Assembly: GCF_014323665.1 (NCBI RefSeq)
Contig: NZ_JABVEB010000058.1
Location: 1 to 33,709, forward strand
DNA from: Actinomadura sp. HBU206391
GTDB lineage: Bacteria > Actinomycetota > Actinomycetes > Streptosporangiales > Streptosporangiaceae
DNA length: 33,709 nucleotides
Reading direction: 5' to 3'
In this document: positions 22,334 through 30,192 of the stretch, one piece after another
How the letters are laid out: every line of letters starts with the position of its first letter
How positions within the stretch are numbered: position 1 is the stretch's first letter
Position numbers and translations under genes: made by a program
Notes under the pieces: generated by a model
What the model saw: the letters and a program-made list of their open reading frames with translations, nothing else
Told to the model about the DNA's origin: nothing
Database searches by the model: none

Positions 22334-22552
22334 TCACGCGAGGAACCCGCGGAGCAGTGCTCCCGTGCCCTCCAGATGTTCGGCCACCGCGCGCCGGGCC
22401 GCGTCCGGATCACCCGCCGGGATGGCCTCGGCGATGGCCGCGTGCTGACCGGCGGCGTGCTCGATGGTGCGCTGGAGCACCGGGATGGCGTCGAGCAGGT
22501 CGGTGACGCGCTTCCGCGCGTCTGCGCAGGCGGCCGAGAGCAGCTCCGAGAG
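22334..22552 (-). pseudogene. C-terminal remnant of a GntR/FadR-family regulator
   Basis: About 72 residues: ARKRVTDLLDAIPVLQRTIEHAAGQHAAIAEAIPAGDPDAARRAVAEHLEGTGALL is the C-terminal end of the FCD ligand domain. The N-terminal winged helix and the first part of FCD are missing; the sequence runs into an aldehyde dehydrogenase fragment on the opposite strand at ~22550. FadR-type regulators commonly sit beside actinomycete putrescine/GABA catabolic genes, which fits the fragments that follow. Confidence 0.8.
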
Positions 22553-23555
22553 CGCGCCGACCGGGCCTTCGCGTCGTGGCGCTCGGTCACCCCCGGTGAC
22601 CGCGCCGGGCTGCTGCGCTCCTTCGCCGAACAGGTCGACGCCCACCTCGACGAACTGGCCGAGCTCGAGGTCGTCAACGCCGGGCATCCGGTGGGCCAGG
22701 CGCGCTGGGAGGCGGGCAACCTGCCCGGTCTGCCCGAGGGCGTGCTGCAGGTGCTGCCGGGGGCGGGGCCAGTGGCGGGCGACCGGCTCGTACGGCATCC
22801 GGCGGTCCGAAAGATCGTCTTCACCGGGTCGACGTGGGTCGGGAAGAGCATCGTGGCGGCCTGCGCGCCCGACGTGAAGCGGCTCACGCTGCAGCTGGCG
22901 GCAAGAGCGCCAACATCGTCTTCGCCGACGCCGACCTGGAGAAGGCCGCCTCGACGGCGCCGTACGCCGTCTTCGTCAACGTCGGCCAGGACTGCTGCGC
23001 CCGCTCGCGGATCCTCGTCCAGCGCTCCGTCCCCGACCGGTTCATGGAGTTGCTCGAACCCGCGGTCAAGGCGGTCGTGGTCGGCGACCCGCGCGACCCC
23101 AAGACCGAGGTCGGCCCGCTGATCAGCGCCGCGCACCGGGACCGCATGGCGGCGTACGTCCCGGTGACGCACCGGTGGCCTTCCGCGGTTCCGCCCCGGA
23201 CGGGCCGGGTTTCTGGTTCCCGTCGACCGTCCTCGCCACCGAGGACCCCGCGTCGGTGCCGGCCTGGCACGACGAGGTCTTCGGGCCGGTGGTGACGGTG
23301 GCGCCGTTCGACGACGAGGCCGACGCGATCCGGATCGCCAACGACACCCCGTACGGCCTGTCCGGTTCGCTGTGGACCCGCGACCTGAGCCGCGGCCTGC
23401 GGGTCGCGCGTGCCGTCGAGGCCGGGAACCTGTCGGTGAACTCGCACTCGTCGGTGCGCTACTCGACCCCGTTCGGCGGGTTCAAGCAGTCCGGGCTCGG
23501 CCCCGACGCGCTCGACGCCTTCACCGAGACCAAGAACGTCTTCATCGCCACATAG
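22546..23555 (+). pseudogene. Broken aldehyde dehydrogenase (PuuC-like)
   Basis: Recognisable in three frames. The first ~50 residues are gone; it opens at RADRAFASWRSVTPGDRAGLLRSF. After GQARWEAGN about 100 residues are deleted, and sequence resumes at LPGLPEGVLQVLPG...VRKIVFTGST. A one-base loss near 22902 changes frame within the LGGKS motif, and the next frame gives SANIVFADADLEKAAS and GQDCCARSRILVQRS (catalytic Cys). Another lesion near 23163 leads to the last frame, with VAFRGSAPDGPGFWFPSTVLA, HDEVFGPVVTVAPF and FGGFKQSGLGPDALDAF. The normal length is ~480 residues. Its likely role was oxidation of gamma-glutamyl-aminobutyraldehyde or a similar aldehyde; it cannot work now. Confidence 0.88.
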
Positions 23556-23561
23556 CCCCCT

Positions 23562-23623
23562 CCCCGCCGTGATCATGCAGTTGTTCGCGCACCACCGGGA
23601 ACAACTGCATGATCACGGCGGGG
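23562..23623. repeat. Perfect inverted repeat with 25-nt arms and 12-nt loop
   Basis: Arms 23562-23586 and 23599-23623 are exact reverse complements; each contains the self-complementary TGATCA core. It begins six bases after the aldehyde dehydrogenase remnant's stop. It may be a bidirectional terminator, or an intergenic repeat element of the REP/MITE class. Confidence 0.9.
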
Positions 23624-23647
23624 TGGGTGATCGAGAGGAACTGATAG

Positions 23648-23831
23648 ATGCAGCGTTTGGAGGGCCGCGTGACCGGCGGAGCCAGCGGCATCGGGCTGGC
23701 CACCGTGGGGCGCCTGGCCGCCGAGGGCACCACGGTCGTGATCGCCGACCTCGACGAGGCCTCGGGAGAGGAGGCCGCCGCGTCGGTGAACGAGCAGGGG
23801 CGGTTCATCCGGGCGGACGTGACGAGCGAGG
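23648..23831 (+). pseudogene. N-terminal fragment of a short-chain dehydrogenase (FabG-like)
   Basis: About 61 residues: MQRLEGR followed by VTGGASGIGLATVGRLAAEGTTVVIADLDEASGEEAAA. The TGxxxGIG NAD(P)-binding motif is present, but the usual AVVTGA strand before it is shortened by three or four residues. The gene stops being SDR-like after FIRADVTSE, where it joins a PuuD fragment. The Ser-Tyr-Lys catalytic residues are missing, so it is inactive. Confidence 0.85.
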
Positions 23832-24154
23832 GACCTCAACCCCGCCGCCTACGGCGCGGAGCCGCACGAGAGCCCCGGACATGTCCGGGGCTTCCGCGAC
23901 GAGGCCGAGCTGGCCCTGGTGCGGGCGGCGCTCGACCGGGACCTGCCGTTTCTCGGCATCTGCCGGGGCCAGCAGGTGCTCAACGTGGCGCTCGGCGGCA
24001 CCCTGATCCAGCACCTGCCGGACGTGGTCGCGGCCTCGGCCACGCTCCGGCACCGGGCGTGTACGGGCGGGCCCCGGTGCAGGTGGAACCGCGGAGCCGG
24101 CTCGCCGCCGCACTCGGCGAGGCGCTCGTGGCGGCCGCCCGCTCCATCCGCTGA
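23832..24154 (+). pseudogene. Fragment of a gamma-glutamyl-GABA hydrolase (PuuD-like, class I amidotransferase fold)
   Basis: DLNPAAYGAEPHESPGHVRG and DEAELALVRAALDRDLPFLGICRGQQVLNVALGGTLIQHLPD match the central part of peptidase C26/PuuD proteins, including the nucleophile Cys in GICRG. After LPDVV the frame changes, and PAPGVYGRAPVQVEPRSRLAAALGEAL continues in another frame. The N-terminal ~80 residues and the C-terminal His/Glu of the triad are missing. It is fused end-to-end with the SDR fragment. Confidence 0.85.
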
Positions 24155-24195
24155 TCGCGGGTGAACCAGGTGACGCCTTCACACGTCGAAGCGTT

Positions 24196-24375
24196 ATGCC
24201 TGACACGCCCCAGAAGAGGGCCACCTCCGCCGCGATTCACGATCTTCGCCGTCGGATCCGCGGGTCCGCCGTGGCGCTCTGGACACGCCTTCTGGGGGTC
24301 GACGCCAAGCGTAGGAAGCCGATCAGGCGACGGCCTCCCACCGACGCCGATGATCTCTGGATGTACCCACCGTGA
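24196..24375 (+). CDS. Possible small basic protein, 59 residues
   Basis: ATG 24196 to TGA 24373-24375. Begins MPDTPQKRATSAAIHDLRRR, has a central amphipathic/hydrophobic patch (GSAVALWTRLLGVDAKRRK) and ends in an acidic-aromatic tail (DADDLWMYPP). The composition is that of a real actinomycete protein, but no strong Shine-Dalgarno precedes it and no family is recognised. It lies between the gene graveyard and the histidine kinase, so it may also be a remnant. Confidence 0.35.
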   Translation: MPDTPQKRATSAAIHDLRRRIRGSAVALWTRLLGVDAKRRKPIRRRPPTDADDLWMYPP

Positions 24376-24407
24376 CGTGCCTGGCCCCACCTGCCGCCGG
24401 TCGCTCC

Positions 24408-25760
24408 TCACATCCAGACATGGGCACGGGGTAGCCGTAGCACGAAGCGGGCTCCTTTTTCGCTGTCCTCGATGGTCAGGGTGCCGCCGTGCGCCTCGGC
24501 GATCTGCCGGGCGATCGCCAGCCCGAGCCCCGTCCCTCCGCAGTCCCGGTTGCGCGAGGCCTCGAGCCGCGCGAAGCGCCGGAAGACCACCTCTCGCATC
24601 TCGACGGGCACTCCATCGCCGTCGTCGAGGACCTCCAGCACCGCCACGCCCGGCTCTCCTCGGACGGTGACGGTGATCTGCGATTTCGCGTGGCGTTCGG
24701 CGTTGTCGAGCAGGTTGGCGAGCAACCGGCTCAGGCGCAGCCGGTCGCACTCGACGACCACGCCGCCGTTCAGGGCCCTGACGATCTCGGCCTTGCGGGG
24801 GTATCGGTCCAATTCGGCGGTGACCAGTCCGGCGAGGTGGGTGGAGACGTGCCGCGGCGGTTCGCCGGCGTCCAGCCGGGCCAGGGTCAGCAGATCCGTC
24901 ACGACCGCCTGCAGTCGCTCGACCCCTTGGAGCACGGCTCGGGTCATCTGAGGCCAGTCCCTGTCCTCGGGGTACATCAGGGCCTCTTCCAGCTGGGCGC
25001 GCATCGCGGTGATCGGGCTGCGCAGGTCATGCGAGGCGTCCGAGGTGAAGCGCCGAAGCTGCTCGTAGGCGGACTCGACCCGGTCGAGCGTGTCGTTGAC
25101 CGTCTCGGCCAATGACCTGATCTCATCCCGGTTCTTCGGCACCGGAACGCGCCGGCCCAGACCGGTGGCGGTTATCTCCGCGACCTCCGACCGGATCGCG
25201 TCCACCGGGGCCAGCGTCCGGCCGACCACCCGGTAGGCCCCCGCCGCCGTCATCGCGGTGACCAGTAACGAGACTCCGGCCAGCAGGAGCACGAACGTGG
25301 GGCCGCCGTAGCCGGGCACGGGGCGTCCCGCGTAGACCACCCAGTTCCCCTCCGGCTGGATCGCCCAATGAGAAGCGACGGTCATGCAGCCCGTCAGCCC
25401 TGTCGGAGGACACAGGTCCCGTACCGCCGTCAGTTCGCCTCCCGCCGGATGGAAGGAGGCGATCGCGGGCTTGCCGACGAGATCCTCGGACGCCGCGATC
25501 ACTCGCCTGTGCACGTCCAGGACCTGGATCGCCCGTACGCCGCGCGGCCGCAGCACGCGTGGCAGCCGGCCCTCTCTGACCAGCACGACCACGCGCTCCG
25601 TGGCCTCGACGGCCCGATGTCGATTGTCGTTGACGTCCTTGCCGTGCATACCGATGACGATGGCCACGCTGATCGTCACGCAGACCAGCGCGGCGACGGC
25701 CCCCGCCGTCAACGTCATGCGCGTACGAAGCGACGCCCGATTCCTTAGCAGCACAAACAC
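24408..25760 (-). CDS. Membrane sensor histidine kinase, orphan
   Basis: 450 residues from GTG 25760 (GTG 25754 also possible). First membrane span ~16-38 (LTAGAVAALVCVTISVAIVIG), an extracytoplasmic sensor of ~120 residues containing two Cys (DLCPP, GCMTV), second span ~165-190, HAMP region (RTLAPVDAIRSEVAEI), then HisKA with SHDLRSPITAM (phospho-His) and HATPase_c with N-box LANLLDNAERHA, G1 DDGDGVP and G2 GGTGLGLAIA. The domain set is complete. No response regulator gene is present on either side: upstream is a palindromic operator and an NB-ARC gene, and downstream are remnants. It must use a distant partner, or its partner was lost with the neighbouring rearranged DNA. Confidence 0.9.
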   Translation of the reverse strand: MFVLLRNRASLRTRMTLTAGAVAALVCVTISVAIVIGMHGKDVNDNRHRAVEATERVVVLVREGRLPRVLRPRGVRAIQVLDVHRRVIAASEDLVGKPAIASFHPAGGELTAVRDLCPPTGLTGCMTVASHWAIQPEGNWVVYAGRPVPGYGGPTFVLLLAGVSLLVTAMTAAGAYRVVGRTLAPVDAIRSEVAEITATGLGRRVPVPKNRDEIRSLAETVNDTLDRVESAYEQLRRFTSDASHDLRSPITAMRAQLEEALMYPEDRDWPQMTRAVLQGVERLQAVVTDLLTLARLDAGEPPRHVSTHLAGLVTAELDRYPRKAEIVRALNGGVVVECDRLRLSRLLANLLDNAERHAKSQITVTVRGEPGVAVLEVLDDGDGVPVEMREVVFRRFARLEASRNRDCGGTGLGLAIARQIAEAHGGTLTIEDSEKGARFVLRLPRAHVWM

Positions 25761-25767
25761 CCCCGAA

Positions 25768-25795
25768 CCATTAAATATGCGTGCATATTTAATGG
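25768..25795. promoter_or_regulatory. AT-rich perfect inverted repeat (13+2+13) upstream of the histidine kinase
   Basis: CCATTAAATATGC, GT, then the exact reverse complement. It begins eight bases upstream of the GTG at 25760. Its AT content is striking in this GC-rich DNA. It is likely an operator overlapping the kinase promoter. Confidence 0.75.
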
Positions 25796-25878
25796 AATGA
25801 CCCCAAGGGGTGGCAAAGTTCAGCCAACAGTCGGTAAAGCCAAGTGCCAGGCGCCGGGCCCCCTCCCGACGCTCAAGA

Positions 25879-28128
25879 TCAGTGCGCTGCGGACCACCGG
25901 GTCTCTCGGGTCCGCGCCAGGTCATCGAGTGCGACGCCCTCGCCGTGCCGATCGTCGAGGTCACGGAAGATACCCGCGGCGGCCCGGTGCGCGATCACGG
26001 CCTCCTCGAACCGTCCGAGCTCGCGCAGCGCCAAGCCGAGCGCGTTCAGCGACCCGGCCTCCCCGTGGCGGTCGTCGAGCTCGCGGAAGATGTCGGCGCC
26101 GTCCCGGTGCGCGGCCACGGCCTCCTCGGGCCGTCCCAGCTCGCGCAGTGCCAGGCCCAGCGCGTTCAGCGACTGGGCCTCACCGTGCCGGTCTTCGGAC
26201 GCCCGGCAGATCTCCAGGTCCTGCCCCAGCACGGCGACCGCCTCGTCGAACCGCCCCAGCTCCCGCAGCGCCATGCCGAGGTTGTTGAGCGCCGAGGACT
26301 CGCCGTAGGCCTCTCCCAGGTCCTGGAAGATCCGGAGAGCATCCCGGCAGACGGTGACGGCCTCGCCTGGCCGCCGGTCCTCCCGCAGGGCCAGGCCGAG
26401 GTTGTTGAGCACCAGGCCTTCCGCATAGGGGTCGGCGAGCTCCCGGCAGATCTCCAGGTCCTGCCTCAGCACGGTGATCGCCTCGTCGAATCGGCGCAGC
26501 TCGCGCAGGACCAGGCTGAGGTTGTTGAGCGCCGACGCCTCGCCGTACCGATCGCCGATCCCCTGAAAGAGCCGGGCGGCGTCCTGATGCGCGGTGACGG
26601 CCTCTTCGAACCGGCGGGTCTGCCGCAGGGCCAGCCCGAGCCCGTTCAGCGCCCGGCCCTCGCCCCGCACGTCGCCGAGTTCGCGGGCCGCCGCCCGGGC
26701 GAGGTGCGCGAGCGCGATCCAGTCGTTGAAGCGCCGCCGCCGGTCGAGGAAGTGGGCCAGCGCCAGGGTGAGGTTCAGCGCGACCTCGGGGCGGCCGCCG
26801 CCGGCGGTCAGGACGGTCGCCCTGAGGTTGGGGTACTCGGTGTCCAGCCACTCGAGCGCGGTCCGCTGGTCGGGGAACTTGTCGGCGGCGCCGTCCTGGC
26901 GGGCCAGCCGGGCGATGGCCGCCCCGGTGGTCGTCAGATAATGATCGTCCAGCCGGGTCAGCGCCGCCTCGCGCCCGTCCGCCGCGGCCTGGTGCCGTCC
27001 GTGGTCGTCGGCGAACCGGCGGACCAGGTCGTGCGTACGCCACCGCCCGTAGCCGGTGCCGCGGTCGACGAGGTGCGCGTGGGCCAGTCCCTCGAGCGTT
27101 CGCCGGGCGACGGCGTCGTCCAGTCCGGCGAGAACCGCAGCGGCCTCGGTGGCCACCTCGGGGCCGGGGTTCAGCGCGAGGAGCCGGAACACGCGGGCCT
27201 GCTCGCCGTCCAGGCGCCGGTAGGACAGCTCGAACGCCTTCCGTACCGCCTTCTCGGCGTACTGGAGCTCCTCTAACGGACGCGGGCCGCGCAGTTCGGC
27301 GGCCATGGCCGACAGCGGCCGGGACGGGTCCTCGGCCAGGAGCGCGGCGACGATCCGCAGCGCGAGCGGCAGGTGCCCGCACACCCGGGCGACCTCAGCC
27401 GCGCCGTGCGGATGGTCGGTCACGCGGGTGTCGTGCGGGCGGGCCACCCGAAGCGTCCGGTCGAGCATGTCCACCGCCGCCGCGGGGGTGAGGACGTCGA
27501 GGTCGAGCAGCCGCGCCCCGAGCAGCCCGAGCGTGTGGCGGGAGGTCACGATCGCCGCGCACGCGCCGTCGGCGGGCAGCAGCGGACGGGCCTGTTCGCC
27601 GGTGGAAGCGTTGTCGATCACCACGAGGATGCGGCGCCCCCGCGCGGCGAACTCAGCGAGCACCGAGGCATAGAGACGCCCGCGATCGTCGCCGTCGGGC
27701 GGCACGTGCTGGCCGGGCACCCCCAGGGCCCGCAGCATGCCGTCCAGCACCTGGCCGGGGTCGCGGCGGCGGGCGTCGTCGTAGCCGAACATGTCCACGA
27801 ACAGCACTCCACCTGGGAACCAGTCTCGCGACAGCGCGGCCCGCGCGGCCTGCACCGCGAGCTCGGTCTTGCCGACACCGGCCAGGCCGCCTACCGCCGC
27901 GGCCGTCACCACCACCGCCGCCGGGCCGCCGCTCTCGCCCCCGGGGGCGAGGGTCTCGAGCACCTCGGCCAGCTCGGCGTCGCGACCGGTGAAGGCCGCC
28001 GATCCCGGCGGCAGCCCCGCCAGAGCCGGCGGCACCGGGGCCGGTAACCGCAGGGTGATGTCGCGGCCCATGATTGCGGGACCGATCACCACCCCGCCGG
28101 AGATCTCGTTGCGAATGCGGTCGGTCAC
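25879..28128 (-). CDS. NB-ARC ATPase with C-terminal tetratricopeptide repeats
   Basis: 749 residues from GTG 28128, which gives the family-typical opening VTDRIRNEISGG...GRDITLRLP and has a GAGG upstream. FTGRDAEL (46-53) and P-loop GLAGVGKT (81-88) are followed by Walker B RILVVIDNAS, the TSR sensor and CGHLPLALRIVAALL. From about residue 470, six TPR units of ~40 residues repeat the themes ALNNLGLALRE, RFDEAV and IFRDLDDRHGE. Unlike the regulator at 5571-7076, there is no N-terminal HTH. Proteins of this STAND class act as switches, in signalling or possibly defence; the partner is not evident. It is a single gene, divergent from nothing nearby. Confidence 0.88.
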   Translation of the reverse strand: MTDRIRNEISGGVVIGPAIMGRDITLRLPAPVPPALAGLPPGSAAFTGRDAELAEVLETLAPGGESGGPAAVVVTAAAVGGLAGVGKTELAVQAARAALSRDWFPGGVLFVDMFGYDDARRRDPGQVLDGMLRALGVPGQHVPPDGDDRGRLYASVLAEFAARGRRILVVIDNASTGEQARPLLPADGACAAIVTSRHTLGLLGARLLDLDVLTPAAAVDMLDRTLRVARPHDTRVTDHPHGAAEVARVCGHLPLALRIVAALLAEDPSRPLSAMAAELRGPRPLEELQYAEKAVRKAFELSYRRLDGEQARVFRLLALNPGPEVATEAAAVLAGLDDAVARRTLEGLAHAHLVDRGTGYGRWRTHDLVRRFADDHGRHQAAADGREAALTRLDDHYLTTTGAAIARLARQDGAADKFPDQRTALEWLDTEYPNLRATVLTAGGGRPEVALNLTLALAHFLDRRRRFNDWIALAHLARAAARELGDVRGEGRALNGLGLALRQTRRFEEAVTAHQDAARLFQGIGDRYGEASALNNLSLVLRELRRFDEAITVLRQDLEICRELADPYAEGLVLNNLGLALREDRRPGEAVTVCRDALRIFQDLGEAYGESSALNNLGMALRELGRFDEAVAVLGQDLEICRASEDRHGEAQSLNALGLALRELGRPEEAVAAHRDGADIFRELDDRHGEAGSLNALGLALRELGRFEEAVIAHRAAAGIFRDLDDRHGEGVALDDLARTRETRWSAAH

Positions 28129-28165
28129 GCCGCCAGCCTCACGCGGGTCCCGCGCCCGCACAAGG

Positions 28166-28354
28166 TCACAGGGCACAGAAGGCCGGTGGCGTCCGACCCG
28201 GCACGGTCACCCGCCGACTCAGTGGTGGGCGCCGTCGGCGCGCAGGCGGCGGATGAAGTCGGCGGAAGTCGAAGAGGACGTCCGTGACCTCCTGGGTGTC
28301 AGGCTCGGTACAGACGTATGTCGGCGCGTCGATGGGGACCGCCTTCAAGCTCAT
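28166..28354 (-). CDS. Small protein translationally coupled to DUF397, possibly frameshifted
   Basis: 62 residues as it stands. The ATG at 28354 overlaps the DUF397 stop as ATGA, strong support for a real start. It reads MSLKAVPIDAPTYVCTEPD, then EVTDVLFDFRRLHPPPARRRR, with a low-complexity tail. Removing one base near 28264 would give LFDFADFIRRLRADGAHH and a stop at 28219, a much more natural protein of ~44 residues. So either the annotated tail is a frameshift artefact or mutation, or the gene is decaying. No family is assigned with confidence. Confidence 0.55.
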   Translation of the reverse strand: MSLKAVPIDAPTYVCTEPDTQEVTDVLFDFRRLHPPPARRRRPPLSRRVTVPGRTPPAFCAL

Positions 28355-28560
28355 TCGATGATTATCACGGCCGCGATGTCGAACCGATCCCGCTTTACGC
28401 GGTCGAGCAGATCGGCGAAGCTCTCCGCCGAGATGCGCAGATGCCCGATGCCGGGCGCCTTGCTGTCCCGAATGCCGATGGCGCCGTTGAGGTCGGCGAC
28501 CTCCACGCAGTCACTGTTCTCCAGGCTTCCGCTACGGCTGGACTTACGCCACTCCGTCAT
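28351..28560 (-). CDS. DUF397 protein, partner of the adjacent XRE regulator
   Basis: 69 residues. WRKSSRSGSLENSDCVEVADLNGAIGIRDSKAPG is the DUF397 signature. These small proteins occur next to Scr1-type XRE regulators in actinomycetes and are thought to work with them, possibly as antagonists in toxin-antitoxin-like or developmental control (as with BldB/WhiJ-type systems). The ATG at 28560 overlaps the stop of the XRE gene, so the two are translationally coupled. Confidence 0.93.
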   Translation of the reverse strand: MTEWRKSSRSGSLENSDCVEVADLNGAIGIRDSKAPGIGHLRISAESFADLLDRVKRDRFDIAAVIIIE

Positions 28561-29366
28561 CAGCTGATCTCCAACATATTCCTCATCAGTTCTCGCGAGG
28601 AGTCGACGGGCAATGCGACCGCCCCAATGTGGTCGTACCACGACTGGAACGTCTCCACCTCTGAAGATCCTTGCACCAGTCTGCCACCGCCCATGGCCTC
28701 CGTATACGCGAGATCCGACCCGGCAATCCTCATGATCTTGAAACTGCCATTCAGGCCCAGGTGAGCGCCGACGGTCTTTGGTATGACCCGCAGCACGACA
28801 TTCGGCAGCTCCGACATCTCCAGCAGCCGGATCAGCTGCCCGCCCATGACCTCAGACCCGCCCACCTGCCATTCGAGCACCGGTTCGGCGAGCAGAACCC
28901 ATAGATGGGGTGGATCATCCCTCCCGAGGATCCGCTGGCGCTCCATGCGCCGTGCGACCTGTCCTTCCACATCACGCAATCCGGCCGAAACGAACAGCGT
29001 GCGAGCATAATCCTCGGTTTGAAGAAGGCCAGGTACGCAGCCCAGTTCATAGATCCTGAGCACCGAGGCCCTCGCCTCCAGCTCCAGATGGGTCTTCAGC
29101 CAGTCGGGATCATGGCCGGTCTTGGCGTGGCAGAGCAGGAGACTGAGCAGGTCTCCGGTTCCGTACTCCCTGTCCAGCGCCGCCACCTGGTCTTCTGACG
29201 GCTTGAGCCGACCCGCCTCCCAGTGAGAGACGGTCTGGCGTGCCGCCTTCGCGATCCTGCCCGCGCCGGCGCATGAGAGATCGTGCTTCACCCGGAGAAA
29301 GTGCAGGTAGTGGGCCAGTAAGTGCCACATCGACGATCTCGGGTCGAGCGACTGTCTGAGACTCAT
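28560..29366 (-). CDS. Scr1-family XRE transcriptional regulator (DUF5753)
   Basis: 268 residues from ATG 29366 (TTG 29372 also possible), preceded by GGGGAG at eight bases. The N-terminal HTH (about 15-75) includes RIAKAARQTVSHWEAGRLKPSEDQVAALDREYGT. The DUF5753 domain follows: YELGCVPGLLQTEDYARTLF, ARRMERQRILGRDDPPHLWVLLAEPVLEW, VVLRVIPKTVGAHLGLNGSFKIM and TFQSWYDHIGAVALPVDSSRELM. This domain is the usual sensing or protein-binding part of WhiJ/Scr1 regulators. It heads a three-gene operon with DUF397 and a small ORF and is divergent from an anti-sigma-like ATPase gene, the usual four-part arrangement. Confidence 0.94.
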   Translation of the reverse strand: MSLRQSLDPRSSMWHLLAHYLHFLRVKHDLSCAGAGRIAKAARQTVSHWEAGRLKPSEDQVAALDREYGTGDLLSLLLCHAKTGHDPDWLKTHLELEARASVLRIYELGCVPGLLQTEDYARTLFVSAGLRDVEGQVARRMERQRILGRDDPPHLWVLLAEPVLEWQVGGSEVMGGQLIRLLEMSELPNVVLRVIPKTVGAHLGLNGSFKIMRIAGSDLAYTEAMGGGRLVQGSSEVETFQSWYDHIGAVALPVDSSRELMRNMLEIS

Positions 29367-29477
29367 GGACAACTCCCCGAAGTTTCCGCTGTCTCTAATG
29401 ACTCTGGAGTCAGCGAAAAGCTAGTTCCACGGCGCGACTCTTGTCCCGCGAACGACAGAGACGGGGAGCGGGCGAAT

Positions 29478-29915
29478 ATGCAGGCCATAGGCGCTGACGA
29501 GTTGGACGTGACGTGCATCGCGGCCAGAACCGTGGCGGGCGAGATGCGTCAGCGCATCGGATACCGGCTCGCCGCCATGACGCTGACGGATATCGCCCAT
29601 GACACGTGCCTCGTCGCCGCGGAATTGATCACCAATGCCTGCCAGGCGACCCCGGGCGAGAAGATCCGCTTCAGATTCGTCCGAGAGGTCGGTTCCGTTC
29701 TTCTTGCCGTGTGGGACTCCAGTGATCTCATGCCTGAGGTTCAGCCGATCAGAGAGCTGGAGCCGGCGGACCTGGACCTGTCCCCGGACGGCTTCGACGA
29801 CAACGGAGGGTGGGGGCTGACCCTGGTGCGCACGATCGCGTCCGAATGCGGCGTGTGCCGGACCACACCGAGTGGCAAGTGGGTCTGGGCCAGGCTGGCG
29901 GTCGGGCCGTGGTGA
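29478..29915 (+). CDS. ATP-binding protein, RsbW-like (HATPase_c_2) anti-sigma-type kinase
   Basis: 145 residues from ATG 29478, with GGGGAG nine bases upstream. The HATPase fold of SpoIIAB/RsbW type is visible: ARTVAGEMRQRI, DTCLVAAELITNACQATP (N-box), LLAVWDSSDLMPEV (G1) and GGWGLTLVRTIASECGV (G2). It has no sigma-factor partner next to it. In actinomycetes such proteins are common beside Scr1/DUF397 modules and are thought to take part in developmental or stress switching. It is divergent from the XRE gene, with ~110 bases between them. Confidence 0.92.
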   Translation: MQAIGADELDVTCIAARTVAGEMRQRIGYRLAAMTLTDIAHDTCLVAAELITNACQATPGEKIRFRFVREVGSVLLAVWDSSDLMPEVQPIRELEPADLDLSPDGFDDNGGWGLTLVRTIASECGVCRTTPSGKWVWARLAVGPW

Positions 29916-30009
29916 ACCGCCGCACAGCAGCACCGGCCGGCGGGTGACCATGGGCGTCTCATAGACGGACCCACCCTGGTGGCCGACGGGCCCGAAGCCA
30001 TCTGAAGAC

Positions 30010-30044
30010 GTGCGCGCGCCGGACGGCCCGGCCGGCGCGCGCAC
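30010..30044 (+). terminator. Hairpin downstream of the ATP-binding gene
   Basis: 13-nt arms 30010-30022 and 30032-30044 are perfect reverse complements (GTGCGCGCGCCGG type) with a 9-nt loop. Located 95 bases after the stop codon; no U-tract. Confidence 0.65.
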
Positions 30045-30144
30045 CCCTCGTCCGGCAGGGGAAGACCGGACCAGCGGTGGCGATACGGCTAACACCCCCA
30101 GGGGTTGATCGGAATGACAGGGAAGGCGATTGTCACCGTTGATG

Positions 30145-30160
30145 TCGAATGTTTGTTCGA
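30145..30160. promoter_or_regulatory. LexA (SOS) box with overlapping promoter
   Basis: TCGAATGTTTGTTCGA matches the actinobacterial SOS box TCGAAC-N4-GTTCGA at all but one arm position. TTGTTC (30153-30158) inside it serves as -35, and TAAGTA (30177-30182) as -10 with an 18-base spacer. The GTG of the HNH gene starts at 30193. Mycobacterial 13E12-repeat (DUF222/HNH) genes are known LexA targets. Confidence 0.7.
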
Positions 30161-30192
30161 CTCGTGGTGGTGACTTTAAGTAGAGTTGGGAT

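Noticed and set aside
25810..27276. Plus-strand 488-residue frame opposite the TPR protein
   Set aside because: Its apparent repeats are the antisense of the TPR units; the minus strand has a P-loop and TPR motifs.
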